64,000 nucleotides of DNA from JACVRW01 sp036407035. GTDB taxonomy: Bacteria; Actinomycetota; Thermoleophilia; Solirubrobacterales; Thermoleophilaceae. The notes below the pieces were generated by a model, which did no database searches, was not told the origin of the DNA, and saw only the letters and a list, made by a program, of their open reading frames with translations. Shown here one piece after another: positions 32,447 through 40,471 of the stretch. Both the position numbers and the translations under genes were made by a program. Every line of letters begins with the position of its first letter. The first letter of the stretch is position 1. Location: assembly GCA_036407035.1 (NCBI GenBank), contig DASXAA010000147.1:3223-67222 (forward strand), written 5' to 3'.

Positions 32447-33217
32447 TCATGCGAGCGTACCGCCGACGAACTGCGTCATGCCGCTGACGCGCTGCCTCAC
32501 CTCCGCGAAGCCCCGGGCGCGCAGTGCCTCCACCAGCTCGCCGCGCTCGAACAGCCGCGCGCCGCTGCGCATCGCCATCAGCGACTCGGCCGTCCGCAGC
32601 GGCGCCGTACGCCCGCGCGCCGTGGTGAACAGCGCGATCCGGCCGCCGGGCGTGAGCACCGCCGTCATGCGGTCGAGCGCCCGCATCGGATCCGCGAACA
32701 GGTGGAAGGCGGCGAAGCAGCACACGGCGTCGAAGCTCGCGTCGCGGAACGGCAGCTCCTGCGCGTCGCCGCGCACGTAGGCCACCTGCTCCAGCCCCGC
32801 GGCACGGGTGTAGTCCACCGCGCGCGCGAGCATGGTCTCAGAGACGTCGATGCCCACGACCAGGCCGTCGGGACCGGCCGAGCGGGCGAACTCGCGGCTG
32901 AAGTTGCCGGTGCCGCAGGCCACGTCGAGCACGCCGTCGCCCGGCGACAGCCCGAGCAGCAGGCGGGCGATGCGGTGCTCGTCCGCCATCCCCGGGCCCA
33001 GCACGCCCTTGAAGGCGCGGCCGAGCGCGGGCCGCCACCAGCGCTCGTAGATCCTGGGGACGACGCTGGTCAGCATCAGGTCCTGGACGAAGCCGGTCGA
33101 CTGCGGCGAGCCCGCCTCGCCGAGCAGCTCGAGCCAGCCGCCCGGGGCGACCTCGCCGCGGCGGCGCGCCTCCGGCAGGAGCAGCGGGCGCGCGCGCTCG
33201 ATGGCGCCGCCGGGCAC
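32447..33217 (-). CDS. class I SAM-dependent methyltransferase
   Basis: The 256-aa protein has the SAM-binding motif I VLDVACGTGNFSREFA, motif II with VVGIDVSETML, DAQELPFRDASFDAVCCFAA and TPGGRIALFTTAR. These are UbiE/COQ5-type features; the substrate is unknown. An N-terminal extension of about 80 residues (FVQDLMLTSVVPRIYERWWR) resembles the start of some lipid or quinone methyltransferases. The start is GTG, 5 bases after the upstream small gene, so the two are co-transcribed. Confidence 0.88.
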   Translation of the reverse strand: MPGGAIERARPLLLPEARRRGEVAPGGWLELLGEAGSPQSTGFVQDLMLTSVVPRIYERWWRPALGRAFKGVLGPGMADEHRIARLLLGLSPGDGVLDVACGTGNFSREFARSAGPDGLVVGIDVSETMLARAVDYTRAAGLEQVAYVRGDAQELPFRDASFDAVCCFAAFHLFADPMRALDRMTAVLTPGGRIALFTTARGRTAPLRTAESLMAMRSGARLFERGELVEALRARGFAEVRQRVSGMTQFVGGTLA

Positions 33218-33222
33218 CGGCT

Positions 33223-33492
33223 TTACGTGCCGCCGCGGAAGCTCGGCAGGCCCTGCTCGTGCGACTGGATCGGACCGCGGCGCTCCGAGCCGAGCGCCAC
33301 CTGCTCGAGCCGCGCGATCTCGCGCTCGCCCTCGATCCGGGCCGGGTGGTCGGCCGGCAGGCCGGCGACGAGGTTCCTGATCCGGTTGCGAAGCTGGAGG
33401 GCGAAGTGCGGCGTGGACGCGCCCATCAGCTGACGCACGTCCTCGACGGTGGGCTCGCGCTCGAAGCGGTCTGGGCGCTCGTACTCGCTCAC
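33223..33492 (-). CDS. small hypothetical protein (89 aa)
   Basis: A hydrophilic, helical protein (MSEYERPDRFEREPTVEDV; LQLRNRIRNLVAGLP; EREIARLEQVA) with no membrane segment or recognised domain. The GTG start is 11 bases after the lipoprotein stop, and the stop is 5 bases before the methyltransferase, so it sits in the middle of an operon. The conserved-looking core FALQLRNRIRNLVAGLPADH may be a helical binding segment. Function unknown. Confidence 0.7.
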   Translation of the reverse strand: MSEYERPDRFEREPTVEDVRQLMGASTPHFALQLRNRIRNLVAGLPADHPARIEGEREIARLEQVALGSERRGPIQSHEQGLPSFRGGT

Positions 33493-33503
33493 GGCCCGGA
33501 ATC

Positions 33504-34679
33504 CTACGGGCCGCTCGCCTGCACCGGCACGAGCTCGGTGATCTCGTCGATCCGCGACTGCTGCGGCACCGAGACCGCCTTCTCGTCGCCGAGGATCCAG
33601 ACGTGGTTGTAGACCGCGTCCGACGGGTCGCCCTCGTAGCCCGGCTGCACGCTCAGCAGGTAGTCCTCGAGCGGCTTCGGCAGCGTGGCGGGGTTGTCGG
33701 TCACGAGCAGCGGGGCGAACACGCCCTTCGTCCCGAGCGCGGCGCCGGCCCCGGCGTCGAGCGGGCGGTCCGTGCTCGCGACCGTGAAGTTGTAGCCCGG
33801 CACGACCACGCCCCAGCCGAAGTCGCCCTTCTGGTAGCGGGCAAAGGCGATCGCGTTCTCCACCGGGGTGGCGCCCTCGATGCGGCGCACGCTCCGGCCG
33901 AGCTTGCCGAGCGCGTCGAAGGCCTTCCTCGAGATGACGCTCTCGGGGCCGAGCACGAAGATGTTCGCGTTCTCGTGCTCCTTGAGTGCGGCCTTGATCG
34001 GGGCGGGCACGGAGTTGCGGGCGACCGGCAGCACGGCGTCGCCGGAGCGGGCGCCCCAGGCTGCCGCCGGCATGGCGAACGCGGCGCGGTCGCCGGAGTA
34101 CACGACCACGTCGCCGGACGGCTTGCCGCGCGCCGCCGACACGAAGCGGTCGATCGACGCGGCCAGCTCGTACTGGTCGCCGCCCTCGATCACGGCGGTC
34201 CGGAGTCCGCTCGGGCGGGCCACGTCGGCGCCGACACGGATCACCTGCGCGTTCTTCGCCAGCTCCGAGCCCTTCGGCTCCAGCTTCTCGAGCACGTCCT
34301 TGGTGGCGTCCGGCAGCTCGTCACCGTCGGCGAGCAGGATCGGCGCGCCGATCGGAGCTCCGACCAGCACGGAGGCGGCGATCGCGGACGACCAGTCGTC
34401 CTTGTCGACGAGCGCGACCGCGGACGGGCGGTCCGCGTCGCCGGTCGAGGGGAAGAGCGCGGCGGCCACGCCGGCGGCGGTCTCGGCCGAGTCGGCGCCG
34501 CCGACCCGGACCGTGTTGCGGGTGGCGCCGGCGGAGAAGTCGAGCTTCTGGGCCGGCTCCTCCTGCTCCGACGGGGCGTTGAGCTGAGGCGGGCCGCTGT
34601 TGTTGTCGTCCTCGCCGAGGCTGCAGCCGGAGAGGGCCACGAGGGCAGCGGTCACGGCAACGAGGGAGAGACGGCGCAC
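33504..34679 (-). CDS. lipoprotein with cell-wall-binding-repeat-2-like domains
   Basis: The 391-aa protein begins with a signal peptide and lipobox LSGC. After an acidic linker there are repeated alpha/beta units of about 90 residues (RVGGADSAETAAGVAAALFP; VVYSGDRAAFAMPAAAWGA; IFVLGPESVISRKAFDALGK; VWILGDEKAVSVPQQSRIDE) like the CWB2 (PF04122) repeats that anchor proteins to Gram-positive walls. In Firmicutes three CWB2 repeats form a trimer; here they form most of a lipoprotein. It is the first gene of a minus-strand operon and divergent from an acyl-CoA dehydrogenase. Confidence 0.8.
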   Translation of the reverse strand: MRRLSLVAVTAALVALSGCSLGEDDNNSGPPQLNAPSEQEEPAQKLDFSAGATRNTVRVGGADSAETAAGVAAALFPSTGDADRPSAVALVDKDDWSSAIAASVLVGAPIGAPILLADGDELPDATKDVLEKLEPKGSELAKNAQVIRVGADVARPSGLRTAVIEGGDQYELAASIDRFVSAARGKPSGDVVVYSGDRAAFAMPAAAWGARSGDAVLPVARNSVPAPIKAALKEHENANIFVLGPESVISRKAFDALGKLGRSVRRIEGATPVENAIAFARYQKGDFGWGVVVPGYNFTVASTDRPLDAGAGAALGTKGVFAPLLVTDNPATLPKPLEDYLLSVQPGYEGDPSDAVYNHVWILGDEKAVSVPQQSRIDEITELVPVQASGP

Positions 34680-34783
34680 GGCCTCGGTCAGGTTAGCTGC
34701 CGGTGCGGGCGATGGGAGCCGCTGGCGGCCGCCTGCTCAGCGCTTTCTTCGTGCGGCGCGGCCCGGTCCCCGTTACCATACGA

Positions 34784-34799
34784 TTGACTAGTCAGTCAA
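34784..34799 (+). promoter_or_regulatory. palindromic operator TTGACTAGTCAGTCAA
   Basis: The site differs by one base from the operator at 21105-21120. Its core TGACTAGTCA is a perfect palindrome. It ends 21 bases before the GTG at 34821 and lies just downstream of a TACGAT element (34779-34784), where a bound repressor would block transcription. Confidence 0.75.
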
Positions 34800-34820
34800 C
34801 CGGCCCGGGAGAGTGTCCGC

Positions 34821-36065
34821 GTGGATTTCAGGATGAGCGACGAACAGCTCGAGTTCCAGCAGCTTTGCCGGCGCTTCGCCGTCGAGGTGATCCGGCCGGT
34901 CGCCGCCGAGCACGACCGCGAGGAGAGCGTGCCGTGGGAGGCCATCAAGGCCGCCCGGGAGTGGGGGCTGCACGGCCTGGATCACATCCAGCGCATGGCG
35001 AACGACCCCGACGGCGTCTTCTCCTGCATCTACGCCGAGGAGCTCCACTGGGGCTGCGCCGGCATCGCGCTGGCGATCCAGGGCGGCTCGCTGGCCGCCG
35101 CCGGCATCGCGAGCTCCGGCACCCCCGAGCAGATCGGCCGCTGGGTGCCCGAGTGCTTCGGCGTCGGCGACGAGATCAAGCTCGGCGCGTACGCGGTCAC
35201 GGAGGCCGGCGCCGGCTCCGACGTCCGCTCGCTCCGCACCACCGCCAAGCAGGACGGCGACGAGTGGATCCTGAACGGCACCAAGGTCTTCATCACGAAC
35301 GGCGGAATCGCGGACGTGACCGTCGTGGTCGCGACGATCGATCCGGCGCTCGGACACCGCGGGCAGGCGTCGTTCGTCGTGCCGAAGGACACGCCGGGGC
35401 TGTCGATGGGCAAGAAGGAGTCGAAGCTCGGAATCCGCGCCTCGCAGACTGCCGAGGTCGTGCTCGAGGACTGCCGCGTCCCGATGGAGTACCTGCTCGG
35501 CGGCTACGAGAAGCTGCAGCGGAAGCTGGAGCGCGCGCGCTCGGGCGAGTCGACCGGCCGCTCCTCTGGCGCGCTCGCCACATTCGAGATCACGCGCCCG
35601 CTCGTGGGCGCCTCGGCGCTCGGCATCGCCCAGGCCGCGTACGAGTGGACGCTCGAGTACCTCGAGGACCGCTCGGAGGACGGCGTGCCGCTGCTCGAGC
35701 AGCAGCGCTACCAGCAGGTGCTGGCCGACGTCGCGACCGAGATCGAGGCGGCCCGCCTGCTCGTGTGGCGCGCCGCATGGATGGGCCGCAACGGCGTCCC
35801 GATGACCGGCGGCCAGGGCTCGATGTCGAAGCTGAAGGCCGGCGACGTGGGGATGTGGGCGACGACCACGCTGATGGACCTGGTCGGCCCATACGCCCAG
35901 ACGAAGGACTGCCCGCTCGAGAAGTACTTCAGGGATGCGAAGATCTACCAGATCTTCGAGGGCACGGCCCAGGTGCAGCGGCTGGTCGTGTCGCGCATGC
36001 AGCGCGCGGTGTATCAGGAGCGGCTGGCGGCGGCTGCGGCGGCCGTGGAAGCGGCGGCCGCGTAG
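34821..36065 (+). CDS. acyl-CoA dehydrogenase
   Basis: The 414-aa flavoprotein has LGAYAVTEAGAGSDVRSL (acyl-CoA/FAD segment), WILNGTKVFITNGGIADVTV, SKLGIRASQTAEVVLEDCRV and the C-terminal IYQIFEGTAQVQRLVVSRM, where Glu of IFEGTAQ is the catalytic-base position of the family. It is therefore a canonical medium/short-chain-type enzyme of beta-oxidation. An insert of about 25 residues (KLQRKLERARSGESTGRSSG) interrupts the middle/C-terminal boundary. GTG 34821 or ATG 34833 could be the start. A TTGACTAGTCAGTCAA operator precedes it. Confidence 0.92.
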   Translation: MDFRMSDEQLEFQQLCRRFAVEVIRPVAAEHDREESVPWEAIKAAREWGLHGLDHIQRMANDPDGVFSCIYAEELHWGCAGIALAIQGGSLAAAGIASSGTPEQIGRWVPECFGVGDEIKLGAYAVTEAGAGSDVRSLRTTAKQDGDEWILNGTKVFITNGGIADVTVVVATIDPALGHRGQASFVVPKDTPGLSMGKKESKLGIRASQTAEVVLEDCRVPMEYLLGGYEKLQRKLERARSGESTGRSSGALATFEITRPLVGASALGIAQAAYEWTLEYLEDRSEDGVPLLEQQRYQQVLADVATEIEAARLLVWRAAWMGRNGVPMTGGQGSMSKLKAGDVGMWATTTLMDLVGPYAQTKDCPLEKYFRDAKIYQIFEGTAQVQRLVVSRMQRAVYQERLAAAAAAVEAAAA

Positions 36066-36116
36066 GGCTCGGGGCGTTTCTTAGGCAGTAAAGGGGGCGG
36101 ATTCGCGAACTTTGAA

Positions 36117-36146
36117 GACTTTGGTACCTCATAGGGGACCAAAGTC
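36117..36146 (+). terminator. 9-bp hairpin after the acyl-CoA dehydrogenase
   Basis: GACTTTGGT (36117-36125) and ACCAAAGTC (36138-36146) are exact reverse complements around a 12-base loop. The region is AT-richer than its surroundings. It may be a terminator or an operator for the next gene. Confidence 0.45.
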
Positions 36147-36196
36147 GACAAAGTGCGTCCGCCGCGGCATGGGCGCTCGCGAAACGGCAGCATGGA

Positions 36197-37042
36197 GTGA
36201 TCACCCGGGCGCAGCTCCTGGAGCTGGGGTTTAGCCCGAAGGCCATCAAGCACCGCCTTGCCACGGGCCGCCTTTATTGCCTCTTTCGCGGCGTCTATGC
36301 CGTCGGGCGCGCCGAGGTGACGCGCGAGGGCCGCTGGATCGCCGCCGTGCTCGCCTGCGGTGACGAGGCCGTCCTGAGCCACGACAGCGCCGCGCAGCTC
36401 TGGGGCATCCGCCAGGCCAAGGCCGGCCCGATCCATGTGTTGGTGCCGCCGCGCACCGCGTGCAGCAAGCGCGGCATCACCGTCCACCGCCAGCAAACGC
36501 CCCGAAAGGAGATCCGCCGGCGCGACCGCATCCCCCTCACCAGCCCCCTCTGCACCCTCATCGACCTCGCCGCCACGCTCGGCCGCGACCCCCTCGAGGC
36601 CGCCGTCAACGAGGCCGACAAGCTCGGCCTCATCGACCCCGAGGCCCTCCGCCAAGGCCTCGAGCCCCTCGCGCCGCGGCCCGGCGTCGCAACGCTGCGC
36701 ACGACCCTCGACCGCCGCACCTTCACGCTCACTCGGTCGCAGCTCGAGCGGATCTTCGTTCCGCTCGCGCGAAAAGTCGGCCTCGACATGCCGCTCACGC
36801 AGGTCGAGGTCAACGGCTACGCCGTCGACTTCTACTGGCCGGACCTCGGCCTGGTCGTCGAGACCGACGGCCTCACCTACCACCGCACGCCCGCCCAGCA
36901 GGCCCGCGACCGCCTGCGCGACCAGGCCCACGCCGCGGCGGGCCTGACGCCGCTTCGCTTCATCCACGCGCAGGTGAAGTTCGAGCGACCCCACGTCGAG
37001 CACACGCTCGGCGCCGTCGCCGACCGCCTCCGCCGGCGCTGA
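36197..37042 (+). CDS. AbiEi-type HTH protein fused to a DUF559/Vsr-like nuclease domain
   Basis: The 281-aa protein starts with a winged-helix AbiEi-antitoxin-like domain (residues 1-110: ITRAQLLELGFSPKAIKHRL, RLYCLFRGVYAVG, LSHDSAAQLWGI) and ends with a DUF559 endonuclease-fold domain in which Asp211 (AVDFYWPD), Glu222 and Asp224 (VVETDG) match the PD-(D/E)xK-like Vsr site. Such fusions are frequent orphan genes in actinobacteria, and no AbiEii toxin gene is adjacent. It may be a stand-alone defence or DNA-processing protein; function unproven. GTG start; the upstream ATG at 36192 is out of frame. Confidence 0.8.
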   Translation: MITRAQLLELGFSPKAIKHRLATGRLYCLFRGVYAVGRAEVTREGRWIAAVLACGDEAVLSHDSAAQLWGIRQAKAGPIHVLVPPRTACSKRGITVHRQQTPRKEIRRRDRIPLTSPLCTLIDLAATLGRDPLEAAVNEADKLGLIDPEALRQGLEPLAPRPGVATLRTTLDRRTFTLTRSQLERIFVPLARKVGLDMPLTQVEVNGYAVDFYWPDLGLVVETDGLTYHRTPAQQARDRLRDQAHAAAGLTPLRFIHAQVKFERPHVEHTLGAVADRLRRR

Positions 37043-37050
37043 CCGCGGCG

Positions 37051-37064
37051 TATCCTCGGGATCA
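37051..37064 (+). promoter_or_regulatory. putative leaderless -10 element for ctaG
   Basis: TATCCT (37051-37056) is followed by exactly 7 bases and ATG 37064, with no ribosome site. Confidence 0.5.
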
Positions 37065-37951
37065 TGCTGGTCCCGCTCGCCCACGTCGGCGGTGGCACTC
37101 TCGAGCCCCTTCAGCTCCTGCCCTCCTTCGTGGCGCTCGCGGCCTACTGGAAGCGGGCGCAGACGCTCGCGCGCAGGGGGCGGCCGGTGCCGGTGATCCG
37201 GCAGGTGTCGTTCGCGGCCGGGATCGGGCTGATCATCGTGGCGGTCGCGTCGCCGATCGCGCACATGGGCCACGAGCTGGTGCTCGCGCACATGATCCAG
37301 CACCTGCTGATGGCCGACCTCGGCGCCCTTCTGATCGTGCTCGGCCTCACCGGCCCGTTGCTGCAGCCGCTGCTCGCGATCCCGGTCGTCAACCGCCTGC
37401 GGTTCCTCGTCCACCCGGTCGTGGCGCTCAGCCTCTGGGCGCTGAGCCTCTACGTCTGGCACCTGCCGGTGATGTACCAGGCGGCCCTCACGAGCGAGCC
37501 CGTGCACGCCCTCGAGCACTTCTGCTTCACGTTCTTCGGCATCACGATGTGGTTCGCGCTGTTCGGCCCGCTCCCGCAGCCGGCGTGGTTCGGCAACGGC
37601 GCCAAGCTGTTCTACATCGTCGCGGTGCGCCTCACCGGCGCCCTGCTGGCGAACGTGATGGTGTGGTCGGGGGCGGTGCTCTACCCCGACTACGCCGCCG
37701 GCGAGGCCCGCTGGGACATCTCGCCGCTCAACGACCAGGGCATGGCGGGCATCGTGATGATGATCGAGGGCAGCATCGTCACGATCGTGCTGCTCGGCTG
37801 GCTGTTCCTCAAGGCCGCGCGTGAGGGCGAGGAGCGCCAGGAGCTGCTCGAGCTGGCCGAGAACCGCGGCATACAGCTGTCGGAGCGCCGTGCCGCAAGG
37901 GCGGTGGGAGCAGGAAGAGGGGCGGAGCTGAGACGCCGCCTCGAGGCATGA
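37064..37951 (+). CDS. ctaG: cytochrome c oxidase assembly protein CtaG (Caa3 type)
   Basis: The 295-aa protein has about seven membrane helices and the family segments HMGHELVLAHMIQHLLMADL, LWALSLYVWHLPVMYQAAL and VHALEHFCFTFFGITMWF, whose His residues could hold copper. Caa3_CtaG proteins help insert copper into cytochrome oxidase in Gram-positive bacteria. No ctaCDEF genes are in the window. The C-terminal 45 residues are charged and cytosolic. The stop overlaps the ATG of the next lipoprotein (ATGA). Confidence 0.9.
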   Translation: MLVPLAHVGGGTLEPLQLLPSFVALAAYWKRAQTLARRGRPVPVIRQVSFAAGIGLIIVAVASPIAHMGHELVLAHMIQHLLMADLGALLIVLGLTGPLLQPLLAIPVVNRLRFLVHPVVALSLWALSLYVWHLPVMYQAALTSEPVHALEHFCFTFFGITMWFALFGPLPQPAWFGNGAKLFYIVAVRLTGALLANVMVWSGAVLYPDYAAGEARWDISPLNDQGMAGIVMMIEGSIVTIVLLGWLFLKAAREGEERQELLELAENRGIQLSERRAARAVGAGRGAELRRRLEA

Positions 37952-38439
37952 GGGCACGCAACGGGCTCGCCCTGATTGCCGTAGTTCTCGTGAACCTCAC
38001 CGCCTGCGACTCGGGCGCCGACGACGAACAGGGCGAGCTGACCGTCCCCAAGCTCACAGACGCCCAGGTCATCCGCGGGTGGCTCGCCGAGCTGGGAGTG
38101 GGCGACTACCACTCGGCCGGCACGTTCTTTGCCCGCGACGCGCTGATCTTCCAGACCCACCGCATCCGACTCCACACCCTCGCCCAGGCGATCGACTTCA
38201 ACTCGAGCCTTCCGTGCCGCGCCGATCTCGCGGAGACCGAGCGACAGGGCCCGCGCACGCTCGCCACCTTCAAGCTGAAGGCCGGCCCGGGCGGCCCGTG
38301 CAGCGGCTCCGTGCAGGTGCGCGTGCTGATCCGCGAGGGCCGCTTCCGCGAGTGGATCCAGCTCCCGAACGAGCCGGAGCCGCCAGAGCCGAAGCCCCAG
38401 CCCGACGACCGGCCGCAGCGCTCGCCCGAGCCCGCCTAG
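37948..38439 (+). CDS. putative lipoprotein, NTF2-like
   Basis: The 163-aa protein starts with a signal peptide and lipobox LTAC. The mature domain (LGVGDYHSAGTFFARDALIF; RADLAETERQGPRTLATFKL; VQVRVLIREGRFREWIQLP) has the helix then curved-sheet pattern of small NTF2-fold proteins. The C-terminal tail is Pro-rich. It overlaps ctaG by ATGA, so it is translated with it and may assist oxidase assembly at the membrane (inference). The stop overlaps the convergent thioesterase by 4 bases. Confidence 0.75.
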   Translation: MRARNGLALIAVVLVNLTACDSGADDEQGELTVPKLTDAQVIRGWLAELGVGDYHSAGTFFARDALIFQTHRIRLHTLAQAIDFNSSLPCRADLAETERQGPRTLATFKLKAGPGGPCSGSVQVRVLIREGRFREWIQLPNEPEPPEPKPQPDDRPQRSPEPA

Positions 38440-38918
38440 CGCGTGGCCCGCAGCTGCTCGCGCTCCGCCAGCCGGTTGTCGCGCCGCACCTGCGCCTCGC
38501 GCGCCCGGCGTTGCTCCTCCGGCGTCTCCGGGACGACCTCCGGCACGCGCGCCGGCGACCCCTCGTCGTCGAGCGCCACCATCGTCAGGTAGGCGGTCGA
38601 CGCGTGCATCACCTCGCCGGTGCGCACGTTCTCGGCCTCCACGCGCACGCCCACCTCCATCGAGGTGCGCCAGGCCGCGTTCACGGACGCGGTCACCGTG
38701 ACCAGGTGCCCGACGTAGATCGGCTGGATGAACGTCATGCGGTCCATCGCCGCCGTCACGACCCTGCAGCCCGAGTGCCGGACGGCCGCGATCCCGGCCA
38801 CCTCGTCGCACATGTGCATGATCACGCCGCCGTGGACGTTGCCGGCGTTGTTTGCCTGGCCGATCCCCATCCAGCGGCTGAGGATCGACGCCGACTGGGA
38901 TGGGCGTCTCGGCTCCAC
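38436..38918 (-). CDS. acyl-CoA thioesterase (hotdog fold, YciA/BACH type)
   Basis: The 160-aa protein has NNAGNVHGGVIMHMCDEVAG, the Asn/His/Gly and Asp motif of acyl-CoA hydrolases, then TAAMDRMTFIQPIYVGHLVT and AENVRTGEVMHASTAYLTMV. It hydrolyses acyl-CoA to fatty acid and CoA, matching the fatty-acid genes in the window. The C-terminal 35 residues are charged and helical. GTG start. It is divergent from pspA. Confidence 0.9.
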   Translation of the reverse strand: MEPRRPSQSASILSRWMGIGQANNAGNVHGGVIMHMCDEVAGIAAVRHSGCRVVTAAMDRMTFIQPIYVGHLVTVTASVNAAWRTSMEVGVRVEAENVRTGEVMHASTAYLTMVALDDEGSPARVPEVVPETPEEQRRAREAQVRRDNRLAEREQLRATR

Positions 38919-38974
38919 GGCGCCGGGTAGTCTAGGTCGCGAGTTTCGACCACGACAGCTGAAGGAGGCGCGGC

Positions 38975-39733
38975 ATGCCAGGGCTGGCCGGTCGCATGTC
39001 CACCGTAGTCAAGTCCAAGATCTCGCGGTTGCTCGACCGGGCCGAGGACCCGGGCGAGACGCTCGACTACGGCTACCAGAAGCAGGTCGAGCTGCTTCAG
39101 AACGTGAAGAAGGGCATCGCCGACGTCGTCACGTCGAAGAAGCGGCTGCAGATGCAGTCGCAGAAGCTGGAGCAGCAGGTGGTCAAGCTCGACACGCAGG
39201 CGCGGCAGGCGCTCTCGCAGGGACGCGAGGACCTCGCCCGGCTCGCGCTCGAGCGCAAGACCGCGATCCAGACCGAGCTCCAGTCGCTCGACACGCAGGT
39301 CGCCGAGCTCGAGAAGCAGCAGGAGCAGCTGACCGAGAACGAGCAGAAGCTGCGCCAGAAGATCGAGACCTTCCGGACGAAGAAGGAGGTCATCAAGGCG
39401 CAGTACTCCGCCGCCGAGGCCCAGGTGAAGATCGGCGAGGCCGCGCACGGCGTGGGCGAGCAGATGGCCGATCTCGGCCTCGCGATCCAGCGCGCCGAGG
39501 ACAAGACCGAGGAGATGCGCGCTCGCGGCTCGGCCATCGAGGAGCTCGAGAAGGCCGGCACCTTCGAGGACCTGACCCAGCTCGGCGGCGGCGAGGACGA
39601 CATCGACCGGCAACTGCGCGAGCTCTCCAGCGGCGCCCAGGTCGACGACGAGCTGGCCAAGATGAAGGCCGAGCTCGGCAGCGGCGGCGAGGCGCCGGCC
39701 CTCGAGGAGGGCCAGAAGGAGGGCTCGGCCTGA
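38975..39733 (+). CDS. pspA: PspA/IM30 family envelope-stress protein
   Basis: The 252-aa protein is almost wholly coiled coil (residues 25-200, for example LQMQSQKLEQQVVKLDTQAR), with the PspA N-terminal amphipathic helix MSTVVKSKISRLLDRAEDPG and a short charged tail. PspA/IM30 binds stressed membranes and supports the proton-motive force; it is an ESCRT-III relative. AAGGAGG (38961 region) precedes ATG 38975. It is followed with a one-base overlap by PspAA. No PspBC sigma-54 control system is nearby, as usual in actinobacteria. Confidence 0.93.
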   Translation: MPGLAGRMSTVVKSKISRLLDRAEDPGETLDYGYQKQVELLQNVKKGIADVVTSKKRLQMQSQKLEQQVVKLDTQARQALSQGREDLARLALERKTAIQTELQSLDTQVAELEKQQEQLTENEQKLRQKIETFRTKKEVIKAQYSAAEAQVKIGEAAHGVGEQMADLGLAIQRAEDKTEEMRARGSAIEELEKAGTFEDLTQLGGGEDDIDRQLRELSSGAQVDDELAKMKAELGSGGEAPALEEGQKEGSA

Positions 39734-40011
39734 TGATCGTGCGTATCTCGGGGGAGGGGCAGTTCCGGCTGCCGGACGAGGACGAGGGCCGGCTGAACGA
39801 GCTCGACAACCGCGCGGTGGCGGCGGTCGAGCAGGGTGACGAGACCGGCTTCCGCGAGCTGTGGTCGCAGATGCTCGAGCTGGTGTCGAGCGACGGCAAC
39901 GCGCTCGACGACGAGGAGCTGGTCGAGTCCGACGTGATACTGCCGCCGCGCGACGTGAGCTTCGACGAGGCCAAGGCCGAATTCACCGGCGACGGCCTGA
40001 TTCCCGACTGA
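39733..40011 (+). CDS. PspA-associated protein PspAA
   Basis: The 92-aa protein begins MIVRISGEGQFRLPDEDEGR and continues LNELDNRAVAAVEQGDETGF and FRELWSQMLELV, the pattern of the PspAA partner domain found next to PspA in actinobacteria and archaea. It is acidic and probably forms a complex with PspA. The start codon overlaps the PspA stop by one base (TGATG). Its precise role is unknown. Confidence 0.85.
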   Translation: MIVRISGEGQFRLPDEDEGRLNELDNRAVAAVEQGDETGFRELWSQMLELVSSDGNALDDEELVESDVILPPRDVSFDEAKAEFTGDGLIPD

Positions 40012-40117
40012 GGACCGCCCGAATTTCGCACCGAGCGGCCCTTTTCTAAAGCGATCTCCCGCAAACTGGACAAATGACCGGTGGCCGATTCAGCTCTTCG
40101 GCCCTAGGGTCATCACC

Positions 40118-40471
40118 GTGCTAGGCGAACAGCGCGCCGTACACGAGTTTCTGAGGGGCGAGCCGGCGATCCGCGGATCGCTGGAGGTCGAGGTGCGGGA
40201 GTCGCCCCCGACCACGGATCCGCGATCCGGCCTGCCCGTGGCGGTGCCGCCGCTGGTGATTCTCTGGGTGGAGGAACGGCCGCTGGCCGTACGCCTCCGC
40301 GGGGTCGTGGCGGTGAGTCAGTTCCCGCCCGCCCCGCGGGTGGCGACCCTGCTCGAGGGCGAGGCCCTCGCCAACGGCCTGGCGATCGAGCGCCAGTGCG
40401 AGGCGGGCCTCTGGCGACTGTTCGCCCAGCCGCCGCGGCCGCGCCTGGCCCGCGCCCTCGACCTCGACTAG
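40118..40471 (+). CDS. hypothetical protein (117 aa)
   Basis: A frame with GC-rich third positions and no recognised domain; the protein is beta-rich (LEVEVRESPPTTDPRSG; PLVILWVEERPLAVRLRG). GTG 40118 has TAGGGT (40105-40110) exactly 7 bases upstream, which supports a leaderless start. The stop overlaps by 4 bases the stop of the convergent methyltransferase. Function unknown and the call is moderate. Confidence 0.5.
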   Translation: MLGEQRAVHEFLRGEPAIRGSLEVEVRESPPTTDPRSGLPVAVPPLVILWVEERPLAVRLRGVVAVSQFPPAPRVATLLEGEALANGLAIERQCEAGLWRLFAQPPRPRLARALDLD

